Of a stretch of DNA of 37,321 nt, positions 18,645 to 26,882 are shown one piece after another (the stretch's first letter is position 1; the number at the start of each line of letters is the position of its first letter). A program made the translations under genes and the position numbers. The notes beneath the pieces were generated by a model. That model did not search any database. It was not told the DNA's origin and saw nothing but the letters and a program-made list of their open reading frames with translations. The stretch is from assembly GCA_029240245.1 (NCBI GenBank), contig JARBTJ010000033.1, positions 1 through 37,321 of the forward strand, written 5' to 3'. This DNA comes from Herbinix sp. (GTDB lineage: Bacteria > Bacillota > Clostridia > Lachnospirales > Lachnospiraceae).

Positions 18645-19958
18645 TTGTTTACATTAATAAAAAATGGATTTGTGATTGACCCTGCTACCGACAGGGAAGG
18701 TAACTATGATTTGTTAATCGAAGCTGATATAATCGTGGAGGTCGGGCAGTCGATTACCATAGAGAGAGCAAAAAGCATCGCTTCAGAAAAGGGTGAGACA
18801 CTCACTATCATGGATGCTGCAGGAAAATATATCATGCCCGGCTTTATTGATTTGCATGTGCATCTTAGAGAACCGGGATTTGAATATAAAGAAACCATAA
18901 AAACCGGAACCATGGCGGCGGCAGCCGGTGGATTTACAACAATTTGTCCAATGCCGAATACCAAACCGGTTACCGATAATGCTGTTATGATTAAGTGGAT
19001 CAGGAACAAAGCAGTGGAGGATTCCTTAGTGAACCTATTGCCGATCGGTGCCATAACGACAGGACAGGAGGGCAAGGAGCTGACCGATATTTCAGAGCTG
19101 AGGAAGGCAGGAGCTGTGGCCATCAGTGAGGACGGAAAATCAGTGATGGATACCGCACTCTATGCACAGGCAATGAGGCAGGCGGCACAATGTGATATAC
19201 CGGTGTTTGCCCATTGTGAGGATAAAAGCCTGGTTGGCAAAGGTGCTGTCAATGCCGGTAAAAAAGCAGAGGAACTTAAGCTTGCCGGCATCAGCAATGC
19301 AGTGGAGGATATTATCACTGCCAGGGACATTCTGCTTGCCAAGGATACCGGTGTAAAACTGCATTTATGTCACTGTTCCACCAAGGACAGTGTGAAGATG
19401 CTTGCTCTGGCTAAGAAAGAAGGCCTGCCGGTAACCGGTGAGGTCTGCCCTCATCATTTTACCTTATGTGATGAGGATATTCCGTCTGATGATGCCGATT
19501 ATAAGATGAATCCACCTCTTAGAAGCAGGGAGGATATCCAGGCACTCAGGGAGGCATTGAAGGAAGGAATTATCGATGTTATTTCCACGGACCATGCACC
19601 ACACGCAGCTGAGGAAAAGGAAAAATCCATGGCGGAGGCACCCTTTGGAATTGTTGGTTTAGAGACAGCATTTGCATTGTCTATGACGGAGTTAGTTATG
19701 AAAGGGTATTTAACTATAAAGCAGCTGGTAGAAAAAATGAGTGTAAATCCTGCAAAAATATTAAAAATAAAGCGAGGCTGTATTGATGAGGGTTACGTTG
19801 CAGATCTTGTAATTGCTGATCCTGAAGCAATTTATGCGATTGACCGAAATCAGTTTTTATCCAAGAGCAAAAATACACCCTTCCATGGGCGTATGGTTTA
19901 CGGAAGGATTGAATACACCTTCGTAGCCGGAAAATTGGTTTATGAATTCCATAAATAA
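18645..19958 (+). CDS. pyrC: Dihydroorotase
   Basis: This 437-residue cyclic amidohydrolase converts carbamoyl-aspartate to dihydroorotate in pyrimidine synthesis. Metal-binding His71 and His73 lie in DLHVHLREPG. Further conserved signatures are the HCEDKSL, GEVCPHHF and STDHAPH motifs. The start is TTG, supported by GGAGGG eight bases upstream; no nearby ATG fits. The N-terminus has a somewhat extended loop before the first metal motif (about residues 36-58). pyrF follows after ~135 bases. Length and motifs agree with class I (Bacillus-type) enzymes. Confidence 0.96.
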   Translation: MFTLIKNGFVIDPATDREGNYDLLIEADIIVEVGQSITIERAKSIASEKGETLTIMDAAGKYIMPGFIDLHVHLREPGFEYKETIKTGTMAAAAGGFTTICPMPNTKPVTDNAVMIKWIRNKAVEDSLVNLLPIGAITTGQEGKELTDISELRKAGAVAISEDGKSVMDTALYAQAMRQAAQCDIPVFAHCEDKSLVGKGAVNAGKKAEELKLAGISNAVEDIITARDILLAKDTGVKLHLCHCSTKDSVKMLALAKKEGLPVTGEVCPHHFTLCDEDIPSDDADYKMNPPLRSREDIQALREALKEGIIDVISTDHAPHAAEEKEKSMAEAPFGIVGLETAFALSMTELVMKGYLTIKQLVEKMSVNPAKILKIKRGCIDEGYVADLVIADPEAIYAIDRNQFLSKSKNTPFHGRMVYGRIEYTFVAGKLVYEFHK

Positions 19959-20093
19959 TTTCGTTAGGTTCCAAATGATTGTGAACTGCTGTCGAAGCGC
20001 AAAGGTTTGAGGGATCTGATCACGCAGTTTTATGATAGTTATATTTTATAAATTCTTATATGATTACGGTAATGAAAGAGTATGGAGGGCAAA

Positions 20094-21023
20094 ATGATTA
20101 ATCAGTTGATTAAAAAGATTGAAGAGATGAGTGCACCGATTGTAGTCGGTTTAGACCCGATGTTAGGCTTTATTCCGCAGCAGCTTCTTAACAAGGCTTA
20201 CAGTGAAAAGGGTGAAAATCTGGAAGGTGCAGCGGAAGCTATTTGGCAATATAATAAGGGAATCGTGGATGCTACCTATGATTTAATTCCTGCAGTGAAA
20301 CCTCAGATTGCCATGTATGAGCAGTTTGGTATAGAAGGGCTTAAGGCATTTCATAAGACGGTTGAGTATTGTAAGGAAAAAGGTCTGGTAGTCATCGGCG
20401 ATATCAAGCGCGGTGATATCGGCTCTACCTCTGCGGCATATGCTACCGGTCATCTTGGCAAGGTTACCATCGGTGAAAATTCTTATCGCGGATTTGATGA
20501 GGATTTTATCACCGTTAATCCTTACCTTGGCTCTGATGGCATTCTACCCTTTATCGAGGTATGCAAGCAGGAGAACAAAGGATTATTCATTCTGGTTAAA
20601 ACCTCGAACCCCTCCAGTGGTGAGTTTCAGGACCAAATGGTTGACGGAAGGCCCTTATATGAATTGGTCGGTCAGAAGGTTAAAGAATGGGGAGAACTTC
20701 ATATGGGTTCCTCCTACAGTTATATCGGCGCTGTAGTTGGTGCTACCTATCCTGAGATGGGGAAAATACTGAGAAAGCTCATGCCGAAGTCCTATATTCT
20801 GGTACCCGGCTACGGTGCCCAGGGTGGTAAGGCAGAGGACCTCGTGCATTATTTTAATAAGGATGGCTTAGGTGCGATCGTTAATTCCTCCAGAGGAATC
20901 ATCGCAGCCTATCAGCAGAAGGGTTATGAAAAATTCGGACCCGAAGGGTATGCAGATGCGGCAAGGCAGGCAGTTGTTGCGATGAGAGAGGATTTAAAGA
21001 AGGCTTGGAGTACTAATCGCTAA
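20094..21023 (+). CDS. pyrF: Orotidine 5'-phosphate decarboxylase (type 2)
   Basis: This 309-residue enzyme makes UMP from OMP. Signatures are VGLDP near the start, the catalytic GDIKRGDIGSTSAAYA, and the phosphate-binding VPGYGAQGG. The length (over 300) and the DIKRGDIGS form mark the longer type 2 family. An in-frame ATG at 20082 exists, but GGAGGG directly follows it and sits before the ATG at 20094, which is therefore chosen. A hairpin at 21054-21079 follows. Confidence 0.95.
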   Translation: MINQLIKKIEEMSAPIVVGLDPMLGFIPQQLLNKAYSEKGENLEGAAEAIWQYNKGIVDATYDLIPAVKPQIAMYEQFGIEGLKAFHKTVEYCKEKGLVVIGDIKRGDIGSTSAAYATGHLGKVTIGENSYRGFDEDFITVNPYLGSDGILPFIEVCKQENKGLFILVKTSNPSSGEFQDQMVDGRPLYELVGQKVKEWGELHMGSSYSYIGAVVGATYPEMGKILRKLMPKSYILVPGYGAQGGKAEDLVHYFNKDGLGAIVNSSRGIIAAYQQKGYEKFGPEGYADAARQAVVAMREDLKKAWSTNR

Positions 21024-21053
21024 TTGGGAAGGGCTGAATAAATTTAAGTGAAA

Positions 21054-21079
21054 AGGGGAATTGGCAAGCCAATTCCCCT
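21054..21079. terminator. Hairpin between convergent pyrF and cyclophilin genes
   Basis: An 11-bp perfect stem (AGGGGAATTGG with CCAATTCCCCT) with a 4-base loop. The T-rich side is better on the minus strand (TTTTC), so it most clearly ends the cyclophilin transcript, but may act both ways. Confidence 0.7.
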
Positions 21080-21194
21080 GAATATAATAGAATTTTTATT
21101 TTTCTAATAGCATAGAATGTTTAATTTCACATATTGGAAACAATATCTTATTTATTTTGGTGTCTTTCGCTTATTTACGATAGTTACCGGATGC

Positions 21195-21719
21195 TTAACA
21201 TTTTTCAGGCTCATTGTAGGTTACGCCAAAGGTATCAACAGTAACTTTTTTCATGATTTGCGGTTCTAAAGGATCATCATTATAACTGGTTTTGATCTCT
21301 GCAATGCGATTTACGGTATCCATTCCCTCTGTTACTTTACCAAAAGCAGCGTAAGAACCATCCAGATGTGGGGAATCCTTATGCATGATAAAAAATTGAG
21401 AACCGGCTGAATCCGGACGCTGGGATCTAGCCATGGAAATAACACCGGCAGTATGTTTTAGGTTGTTCTCAAAATGATTATATGTGAATTCACCTTTAAT
21501 AGAATAGCCTGGGCCTCCCGTGCCGGTACCTTCCGGGTCTCCACCTTGAAGCATAAAACCACGAATGACTCTATGGAATTTAACACCGTCATAAAAGCCC
21601 TTATTTACAAGAGAGATAAAATTATTTACCGTATTAGGAGCTATTTCAGGATATAATTCAATCTTGATGATATCTCCGTTTTGCATTTCGATTGTTACTA
21701 AAGGGTTATTGTTTGCCAT
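21195..21719 (-). CDS. Cyclophilin-type peptidyl-prolyl isomerase
   Basis: This 174-residue cytoplasmic protein catalyses cis-trans isomerisation of prolyl bonds. Core cyclophilin motifs are FHRVIRGFMLQGGDP, the GSQFFI stretch and LDGSYAAFGKV. There is no signal peptide. The ATG at 21719 is preferred: AAAGGA lies seven bases before it, whereas the ATG two codons earlier abuts the same site. A promoter TTGACG-17-TATATT lies upstream at 21780-21808. The active-site Arg and Phe/Gln residues appear intact. It sits between pyrF and the ABC exporter and has no evident link to either. Confidence 0.95.
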   Translation of the reverse strand: MANNNPLVTIEMQNGDIIKIELYPEIAPNTVNNFISLVNKGFYDGVKFHRVIRGFMLQGGDPEGTGTGGPGYSIKGEFTYNHFENNLKHTAGVISMARSQRPDSAGSQFFIMHKDSPHLDGSYAAFGKVTEGMDTVNRIAEIKTSYNDDPLEPQIMKKVTVDTFGVTYNEPEKC

Positions 21720-21779
21720 ATTCATTTCCTTTCAATTAAAAAATACAAATCGACTTGCTTTATTGTTAAGCCTGCAGGT

Positions 21780-21808
21780 AATATACCATAACCACAGTAA
21801 TTCGTCAA
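21780..21808 (-). promoter_or_regulatory. Promoter of the cyclophilin gene
   Basis: On the minus strand TTGACG (21808-21803), a 17-bp spacer and TATATT (21785-21780) lie about 60 bases upstream of the gene. Confidence 0.7.
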
Positions 21809-21833
21809 GGGAGGTACGAGGTGCAGAAAAGAT

Positions 21834-21861
21834 TTGATTTTTTATCTATTTACAATATAAT
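21834..21861 (+). promoter_or_regulatory. Promoter of the ABC exporter operon
   Basis: TTGATT (21834-21839), a 16-bp spacer and a consensus TATAAT (21856-21861) lie 62 bases upstream of the ATPase start. Confidence 0.6.
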
Positions 21862-21923
21862 TACAATTATACATAAAAATGGAGTTAAAATATGTGATAT
21901 CAGGAAAAGAAAGGCGGGGGAAT

Positions 21924-22841
21924 ATGGACGAGGTTTTATCGGTTCGTCATATGGTAAAACATTTTGGTTCTGTAAAAGCTGTGGACGATATCAGTTTTAC
22001 TATTAAAAGAGGAGAGTTATTTGGTTTTTTGGGAGTAAACGGTGCTGGAAAATCCACGACGATTAACATGCTTTGCACTTTATATGCTGCTGGCGGGGGT
22101 AGTGCTTTGGTCTGTGGATATGAGCTGGGTAAGGATAACGATGAGATACGAAAGAGGATTGGTGTTGTATTTCAGAATAACAGCCTGGATGACAGGCTTA
22201 CGGTCAGGCAAAATCTTATCTCAAGAGCCTATTTATATGATACGGACCATAAACGAATAAACAATAATTTAACCATGGTCTGTGAGTTACTGGATATTGG
22301 TGCCTTATTACCACGAATGTTTAAGGATTTGTCGGGAGGACAGAAGAGACGCTGTGAGATAGCAAGAGCAATCATGAATCAACCGGAAATCTTATTTTTG
22401 GATGAGCCTACTACCGGACTGGATCCTCAGACTAGAAAGATGGTTTGGCACTGCATTGAGCTGCTTCGAAAAGAACAGAATATGAGCATTTTCTTAACCA
22501 CTCATTATATGGAGGAGGCTGCCAGGGCACAGCATGTAGCAATTATAGACAGTGGTAAGCTGGTTGCCGATTCAACTCCTTCTGCCTTAAAAGAGAAGTA
22601 TGCATCGGACCGAATTAGGGTTTATGCACCTGATTATGAAAAGGTGATTGAACTGGCAAAGAATCATCAGCTGGAATATAAGATGAAGAGTAATCATATA
22701 AGCATTATCATTAAAGATACGTTATCCTCCATACCACTGCTAACAGAAATGAAACCCTTCCTATCAGCCTTTGAGGTGGTTCAAGGTACGATGGATGATG
22801 TATTTATTAATATTACCGGCAAACAGCTGAAGGAAGAGTAG
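21924..22841 (+). CDS. ABC transporter ATP-binding protein (DrrA-like)
   Basis: This 305-residue ATPase drives an ABC-2 type exporter. Motifs are Walker A GVNGAGKST (37-45), signature LSGGQ (136-140) and Walker B ILFLDEP (156-162), with the H-loop in LTTHYMEEA. The ~80-residue C-terminal extension is typical of the DrrA/CcmA-like group linked to drug or polysaccharide export. The ATG at 21924 has GGCGGGGG upstream; an ATG 15 codons earlier has no such site. The permease gene follows after 12 bases. Substrate unknown. Confidence 0.95.
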   Translation: MDEVLSVRHMVKHFGSVKAVDDISFTIKRGELFGFLGVNGAGKSTTINMLCTLYAAGGGSALVCGYELGKDNDEIRKRIGVVFQNNSLDDRLTVRQNLISRAYLYDTDHKRINNNLTMVCELLDIGALLPRMFKDLSGGQKRRCEIARAIMNQPEILFLDEPTTGLDPQTRKMVWHCIELLRKEQNMSIFLTTHYMEEAARAQHVAIIDSGKLVADSTPSALKEKYASDRIRVYAPDYEKVIELAKNHQLEYKMKSNHISIIIKDTLSSIPLLTEMKPFLSAFEVVQGTMDDVFINITGKQLKEE

Positions 22842-22853
22842 AGGGGGATGTAC

Positions 22854-23813
22854 TTGAAAACATTATTAGTATTAATCAAACGAAATATTTTCGTGTTTTG
22901 TAAGGATAAAGCGAATCTTTTCTATTCATCGCTTTCTATGTTGATTATCATCATGTTGATGCTGGTCTTTTTGGGGAATATGAATGTTGATATGGTAAAT
23001 GGTAGTTTGAGGGATGCAGATAAGATGATGCAGGGCGTGACTCTGCCGATGGATCAACTGATGGAGGGGGACCGCGATTCCTCCAAGGATGATGCGAACG
23101 CAAGAAATCTTGTTCTATCCATGATTATCGCAGGCTTAACCGTAGTAAATGGTGTTACCGTATCCTTAGGTGTCATCGGTCTTATGGTAGAGGATGAGGC
23201 TCAGAATCGTCTCAGCAGCTTCTATGTGTCTCCGGTATCTCGAAGTGTTCTTGTATTAGCCTATATTTTAGCGGCCTTCATCTTAAGTATTGCATTTGGC
23301 GTTGTCACGGTATTAATATCCGAGGTGGTGCTTGTAATGTCCGGTGGGACAATGTTAACAACGATACAGCTGATAAAGGTGTCAGGACTTATTATCCTTA
23401 ATTCTTTTTCTGCGACCTGCTTTATGTTTTTCTTGTCCACCTTTGCTCATTCCTTAAGTGCATATAGCGGTTTGAGTACCCTGGTGGGAACCTTGGTGGG
23501 TTTCATCAGCGGCATGTATCTTCCCATGGGTGTATTACCGGAAACAGTGAAAAAGGTTTTAGTCTTATTCCCAATTTGTTCGGGGAGCGCTTGGATGAGG
23601 GAGGTATTTACTGAAGAAGCTGCAGCACGAACCTTTGCGGGGCTGCCAAAGCAGGGGCTGGAGTTCTATCGGGAATACAGCGGTATTACGCTTAAATTTG
23701 CTGATATGGAAATCTCAAATCTTATAAAGTTTTTAATTTTGTTTGGAAGCGGAATTCTGTTTATTATCATCTCAGCGATTATTTTGAGAAAGAAAAATGT
23801 TCGTGACCGGTAA
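22854..23813 (+). CDS. ABC-2 type transporter permease
   Basis: This ~319-residue membrane protein is the partner of the preceding ATPase. It has an N-terminal membrane helix, an extracytoplasmic loop of ~60 residues, then five more helices, as in ABC-2 permeases. Start choice: an ATG at 22848 directly abuts the GAGGGGG ribosome binding site, while the TTG at 22854 has a six-base spacing, so TTG is preferred (the ATG would add two residues). The conserved GMYLPMGVLPETVKKVLVLFP region lies in the C-terminal half. A long hairpin follows at 23823-23893. Confidence 0.92.
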   Translation: MKTLLVLIKRNIFVFCKDKANLFYSSLSMLIIIMLMLVFLGNMNVDMVNGSLRDADKMMQGVTLPMDQLMEGDRDSSKDDANARNLVLSMIIAGLTVVNGVTVSLGVIGLMVEDEAQNRLSSFYVSPVSRSVLVLAYILAAFILSIAFGVVTVLISEVVLVMSGGTMLTTIQLIKVSGLIILNSFSATCFMFFLSTFAHSLSAYSGLSTLVGTLVGFISGMYLPMGVLPETVKKVLVLFPICSGSAWMREVFTEEAAARTFAGLPKQGLEFYREYSGITLKFADMEISNLIKFLILFGSGILFIIISAIILRKKNVRDR

Positions 23814-23822
23814 AAGGGTAAA

Positions 23823-23893
23823 GAAGGGATCTAATTGCACCGAGATGTTAGACAATCACAAACTAACTCTTAAGGTGTAGATTAGGTCCCTTC
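23823..23893. terminator. Long imperfect hairpin between convergent genes
   Basis: GAAGGGATCTAAT..TGCACC pairs with GGTGTA..ATTAGGTCCCTTC (two G-U pairs), and the loop region holds a further GTTAG/CTAAC stem. It separates the ABC permease and P450 genes, probably ending both. Confidence 0.7.
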
Positions 23894-23909
23894 AAAAAAT
23901 AAATTCGGT

Positions 23910-25181
23910 TTACTTATTAGTAGCAGCGATCCGTCTGATGTTTTTTAAGATTACTCGGCTTTTTGGGAGGGTGGGCATTCTTACATAACTATATCTTAAA
24001 TCTTGGCAGGGTACATCATAATCTAAGTGGTTTGCCAGGAATTTGATACTAGCCTTCATAAGCTCTATAGTGATGGCTTCTCCGGGGCAACGGTTTCCTT
24101 CTTTGGCATCACCACCGCCTTGAGGTATTAAATCAAAGGGAGTATCCTTTCGGTTCTGGAAACGTTCCGGGATAAACCGGTTAGGCAAAAACCATAAACG
24201 GCGGTCATGATTGGTTCCGAACAAATCAAGTAATACCAAGGTCCCTTTTTGAAACGAATAGTTTTTCCAAATAAAATCTTTTCTAACCCTTGCACCAACA
24301 AAAGGACCAAAGGGATAAAATCTTCGTACCTCCTGAACAAACATGAGGGGATAGGAAGGGACTTTTTTGCGAAGCTTCTTTACACATTCCGGATATTCAA
24401 TTAAGGCTAAAGCTCCAAAGGTGATATAGGTAGCGATAGCTACAATCGGCCGGATAACATTGATGATTTCAACAGCTGCAACTTCGGTAGGGAGAAGGCA
24501 TCCATTTAAATCGCGGTGCCAGGTGATTTCGTATAAAGCGCTTCCCACAGGGGCAGCCAATTGGTTGCAGCGCACCTTATCAACAATTGCTTCCATCCAT
24601 TTTTCTGTTCTTTTTCGTGCACATTTGCCCTGCCAGTACCGCGGTCCGGCAGCACCAAAGGCATCAATCATTTTACCAAAGTCCTGAGCTCGATATTTTG
24701 CCTCACACGGACGAATGGGAATACCGGTCCATCGGCAAGCGGCTTCACATAGAAGTATTTGTACCTCGTCAAATAATACGATTTGCTCTTTCTTTTCCCA
24801 GCATTTACTTTTCAGCTGCCATTGTTTTTTCACGAGTTTAATGAGTTGATCTGTACGATCAGGGCTCATAACAGTTATGAAAAGCATTTTACGGTGCTGG
24901 TGTTCGGCACCGTCTAAGGTCTGTACTCCTTTTTCACCGAACAGAGTTTTTTGAACCCGTTTCGGAGCGGCTCCCTTTCTACTAAATCGGTTATTATCAT
25001 AAAATAGTTTTGCTGCTTCCACTCCGCTCAGGCAGACGACCTTTTGTCCAAAGAGGCGCGTCTGAAATATATCGCTATGATATTTTTTGCATCGTCTTGT
25101 AATAAAGAAATAACCTTCCGATAATAGCTTTAGGGTATTATCCAGACATAAGTCACGGGGTATCTTTTTTCTCGGAATCAT
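23910..25181 (-). CDS. Cytochrome P450, CYP152 fatty-acid peroxygenase type
   Basis: This 423-residue haem protein resembles the CYP152 family (P450-BSbeta of Bacillus, which hydroxylates fatty acids with hydrogen peroxide and needs no reductase). Cys365 in EGNRCPGE is the haem ligand; E-x-x-R is at 284-287 (EVRR). The I-helix lacks the usual acid-Thr pair and instead has Arg244-Pro245 in NVIRPIVAIA, the carboxylate-binding Arg of CYP152. Gln87 in GVQTLDG fits the second active-site residue. AGGAG precedes the ATG. No ferredoxin or reductase gene is nearby, which fits peroxide use. Function is inferred from these motifs. Confidence 0.9.
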   Translation of the reverse strand: MIPRKKIPRDLCLDNTLKLLSEGYFFITRRCKKYHSDIFQTRLFGQKVVCLSGVEAAKLFYDNNRFSRKGAAPKRVQKTLFGEKGVQTLDGAEHQHRKMLFITVMSPDRTDQLIKLVKKQWQLKSKCWEKKEQIVLFDEVQILLCEAACRWTGIPIRPCEAKYRAQDFGKMIDAFGAAGPRYWQGKCARKRTEKWMEAIVDKVRCNQLAAPVGSALYEITWHRDLNGCLLPTEVAAVEIINVIRPIVAIATYITFGALALIEYPECVKKLRKKVPSYPLMFVQEVRRFYPFGPFVGARVRKDFIWKNYSFQKGTLVLLDLFGTNHDRRLWFLPNRFIPERFQNRKDTPFDLIPQGGGDAKEGNRCPGEAITIELMKASIKFLANHLDYDVPCQDLRYSYVRMPTLPKSRVILKNIRRIAATNK

Positions 25182-25306
25182 ATTTTTAGTCTCCTGAAAT
25201 TCATTTTAATCGTATTATCTTCATTTCTACAGAAAAATATATCCAGAAAACCAAAAATATATATTAAAATCTATGTTGCCTAAAAGGACGCAGAGGAATC
25301 TATTGC

Positions 25307-25335
25307 TTGTATTTTATTACTTGGATGTATATAAT
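25307..25335 (+). promoter_or_regulatory. Promoter of yjbQ
   Basis: TTGTAT (25307-25312), a 17-bp spacer and TATAAT (25330-25335) lie 61 bases upstream of the yjbQ start. Confidence 0.6.
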
Positions 25336-25396
25336 GGTAAAAAGGTTGGGACTTGGAAACTCTAAAATGATTACAGATAGAAGGAGCGAGTGATAT

Positions 25397-25804
25397 ATGA
25401 GCAGAAGTATTACATTTCACATACGAACAGAACATCCTATGCAAATGATACATCTAACGGATAAAATACAACAACTTGTACGCGAGAGTAATATTAAGTC
25501 AGGCCTGTGTATCATATTTATTCCTCATACAACGGCAGCAGTCACCATCAATGAGAATGCAGATCCGGACGTCGTGGATGACTTTTTGATGGAAATGAAC
25601 AAAATAGTTCCCTTACGGGACGGATATCGTCATAGCGAGGGGAATTCGGCAGCACATATCAAAGCCAGTATGATGGGATTTTCGGAGACAATTATCATTG
25701 AAGACGGTAAGTTACTGCTTGGAACCTGGCAGGGGATTTACTTTATGGAATTTGACGGACCGAGAAACCGGAAAGTGCAGATTAAAATTCTGGAAGAAAG
25801 TTAG
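25397..25804 (+). CDS. yjbQ: YjbQ/UPF0047 family protein
   Basis: This 135-residue protein belongs to the YjbQ (UPF0047) family; members have been reported to have weak thiamine phosphate synthase activity, but the true role is unclear. Conserved motifs are FIPHTTAAVTINENADPDV, the HSEGNSAAHIKAS stretch and the C-terminal GTWQGIYFMEFDGPRNRKV. AAGGAG precedes the ATG. Length is typical. It is transcribed towards the tandem repeat array that begins 46 bases after its stop; no terminator was recognised between them. Confidence 0.93.
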   Translation: MSRSITFHIRTEHPMQMIHLTDKIQQLVRESNIKSGLCIIFIPHTTAAVTINENADPDVVDDFLMEMNKIVPLRDGYRHSEGNSAAHIKASMMGFSETIIIEDGKLLLGTWQGIYFMEFDGPRNRKVQIKILEES

Positions 25805-25850
25805 CCGGAGCATTGGACTTATAAGGCTTAGAAGCGCAATTACGAACGGT

Positions 25851-26014
25851 GATACAAGGTGATACAAGGTGATACAAGGTGATACAAGGTGATACAAGGT
25901 GATACAAGGTGATACAAGGTGATACAAGGTGATACAAGGTGATACAAGGTGATATAAGGTGATATAAGGTGATATAAAGGTGATATAAAGACGATATAAT
26001 GGTGATATAAAGTA
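25851..26014. repeat. Tandem array of 10/11-bp repeats
   Basis: Ten perfect copies of GATACAAGGT (25851-25950) are followed by two copies of GATATAAGGT (25951-25970) and four degenerate 11-bp units that begin GATATAA (25971-26014). So the array decays rightward, with a C-to-T change and then a shift from 10 to 11 bp period. It ends 21 bases before the -35 box of the pyrK promoter. On the minus strand it happens to be an open frame, but no gene is supported there. Confidence 0.97.
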
Positions 26015-26035
26015 GTGGTTAACGGAAATAATTTC

Positions 26036-26064
26036 TTGTTACATCACATATTTTAGGATATAAT
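26036..26064 (+). promoter_or_regulatory. Promoter of pyrK-pyrD-pyrE
   Basis: TTGTTA (26036-26041), a 17-bp spacer and a consensus TATAAT (26059-26064) give a start near 26071, 44 bases before pyrK. Confidence 0.7.
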
Positions 26065-26114
26065 GTACAGGATTAAATTTTGATACGATAACAATGGTTT
26101 ATAGGAGATGTTAC

Positions 26115-26882
26115 ATGACAGTTGCAGTAAAGCAAAGAGTAAAGGTTGCAAATCAGAAGAGAATTGCTGAGGGCATATACAGTATATGGCTGCTTGCCCC
26201 TGAAATAGCCGGGGCAGCTATGCCCGGGCAATTTATTTCCCTGTATTCCAGAGATGGAAGCAGGTTGCTCCCTAGACCGATCAGTATCTGTGAGATCGAT
26301 AGAATCCACGGAAGAATACGTCTGGTATACCGAGTAGCAGGAAAAGGGACATTGGAGTTTTCTAAATTAAAAGAAAATGATAGCCTTGAAGTAATGGGAC
26401 CCATCGGGAACGGTTTTACCCTGGAAGGAAAGAAAGCTATATTGATCGGCGGAGGTATCGGTATTCCACCCATGCTGGAATTGGCAAAGCAATTAACAAT
26501 TCCTAAGGTGATGGTACTTGGCTACCGTGATATTACCTTTCTTGAGGATGAGTTTTCTGCTTTTGGTGATGTTTTTGTTTCGACAGAGGATGGTAGCAGA
26601 GGTACGAAGGGAAATGTACTTGATGCGATCAGGGAAAATGGTATCGAGGCAGACATAATTTTTGCTTGCGGTCCAACGCCCATGCTTCGCGGAATCAAGG
26701 CCTATGCGGCTGAAAAGGGTATTGTGGCGCAATTGTCCCTGGAGGAGCGAATGGCTTGTGGAGTAGGAGCCTGCTTAGGATGTGTATGTAAATCAAAGGA
26801 AACCGATCATCATACCAATGTTAAGAATAAACGCGTCTGTAAGGATGGACCGGTATTTTATGCAGAAGAGGTGGAGCTATGA
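26115..26882 (+). CDS. pyrK: Dihydroorotate dehydrogenase electron transfer subunit
   Basis: This 255-residue iron-sulphur flavoprotein passes electrons from the PyrD FMN to NAD+. The FAD-binding RPISICEI motif, the GGGIGIPPM nucleotide-binding motif and a C-terminal [2Fe-2S] cluster (CGVGACLGCVC with a further Cys in KRVCKDGPVF) are visible. The ATG at 26115 has AGGAG seven bases upstream and is preferred to the ATG at 26094. Its stop overlaps the pyrD start (ATGA), as expected for a 1:1 complex. The promoter at 26036 directly precedes it. Confidence 0.96.
   Translation: MTVAVKQRVKVANQKRIAEGIYSIWLLAPEIAGAAMPGQFISLYSRDGSRLLPRPISICEIDRIHGRIRLVYRVAGKGTLEFSKLKENDSLEVMGPIGNGFTLEGKKAILIGGGIGIPPMLELAKQLTIPKVMVLGYRDITFLEDEFSAFGDVFVSTEDGSRGTKGNVLDAIRENGIEADIIFACGPTPMLRGIKAYAAEKGIVAQLSLEERMACGVGACLGCVCKSKETDHHTNVKNKRVCKDGPVFYAEEVEL

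Noticed and set aside
25712..25927. 71-codon minus-strand ORF with repeated YHLVSPCITL units
   Set aside because: It is only the translation of the 10-bp tandem repeat running into the antisense of yjbQ; the start lies inside the repeat without a ribosome binding site.
25851..26014. CRISPR array
   Set aside because: Units are 10-11 bp without spacers, so it is a simple tandem repeat.
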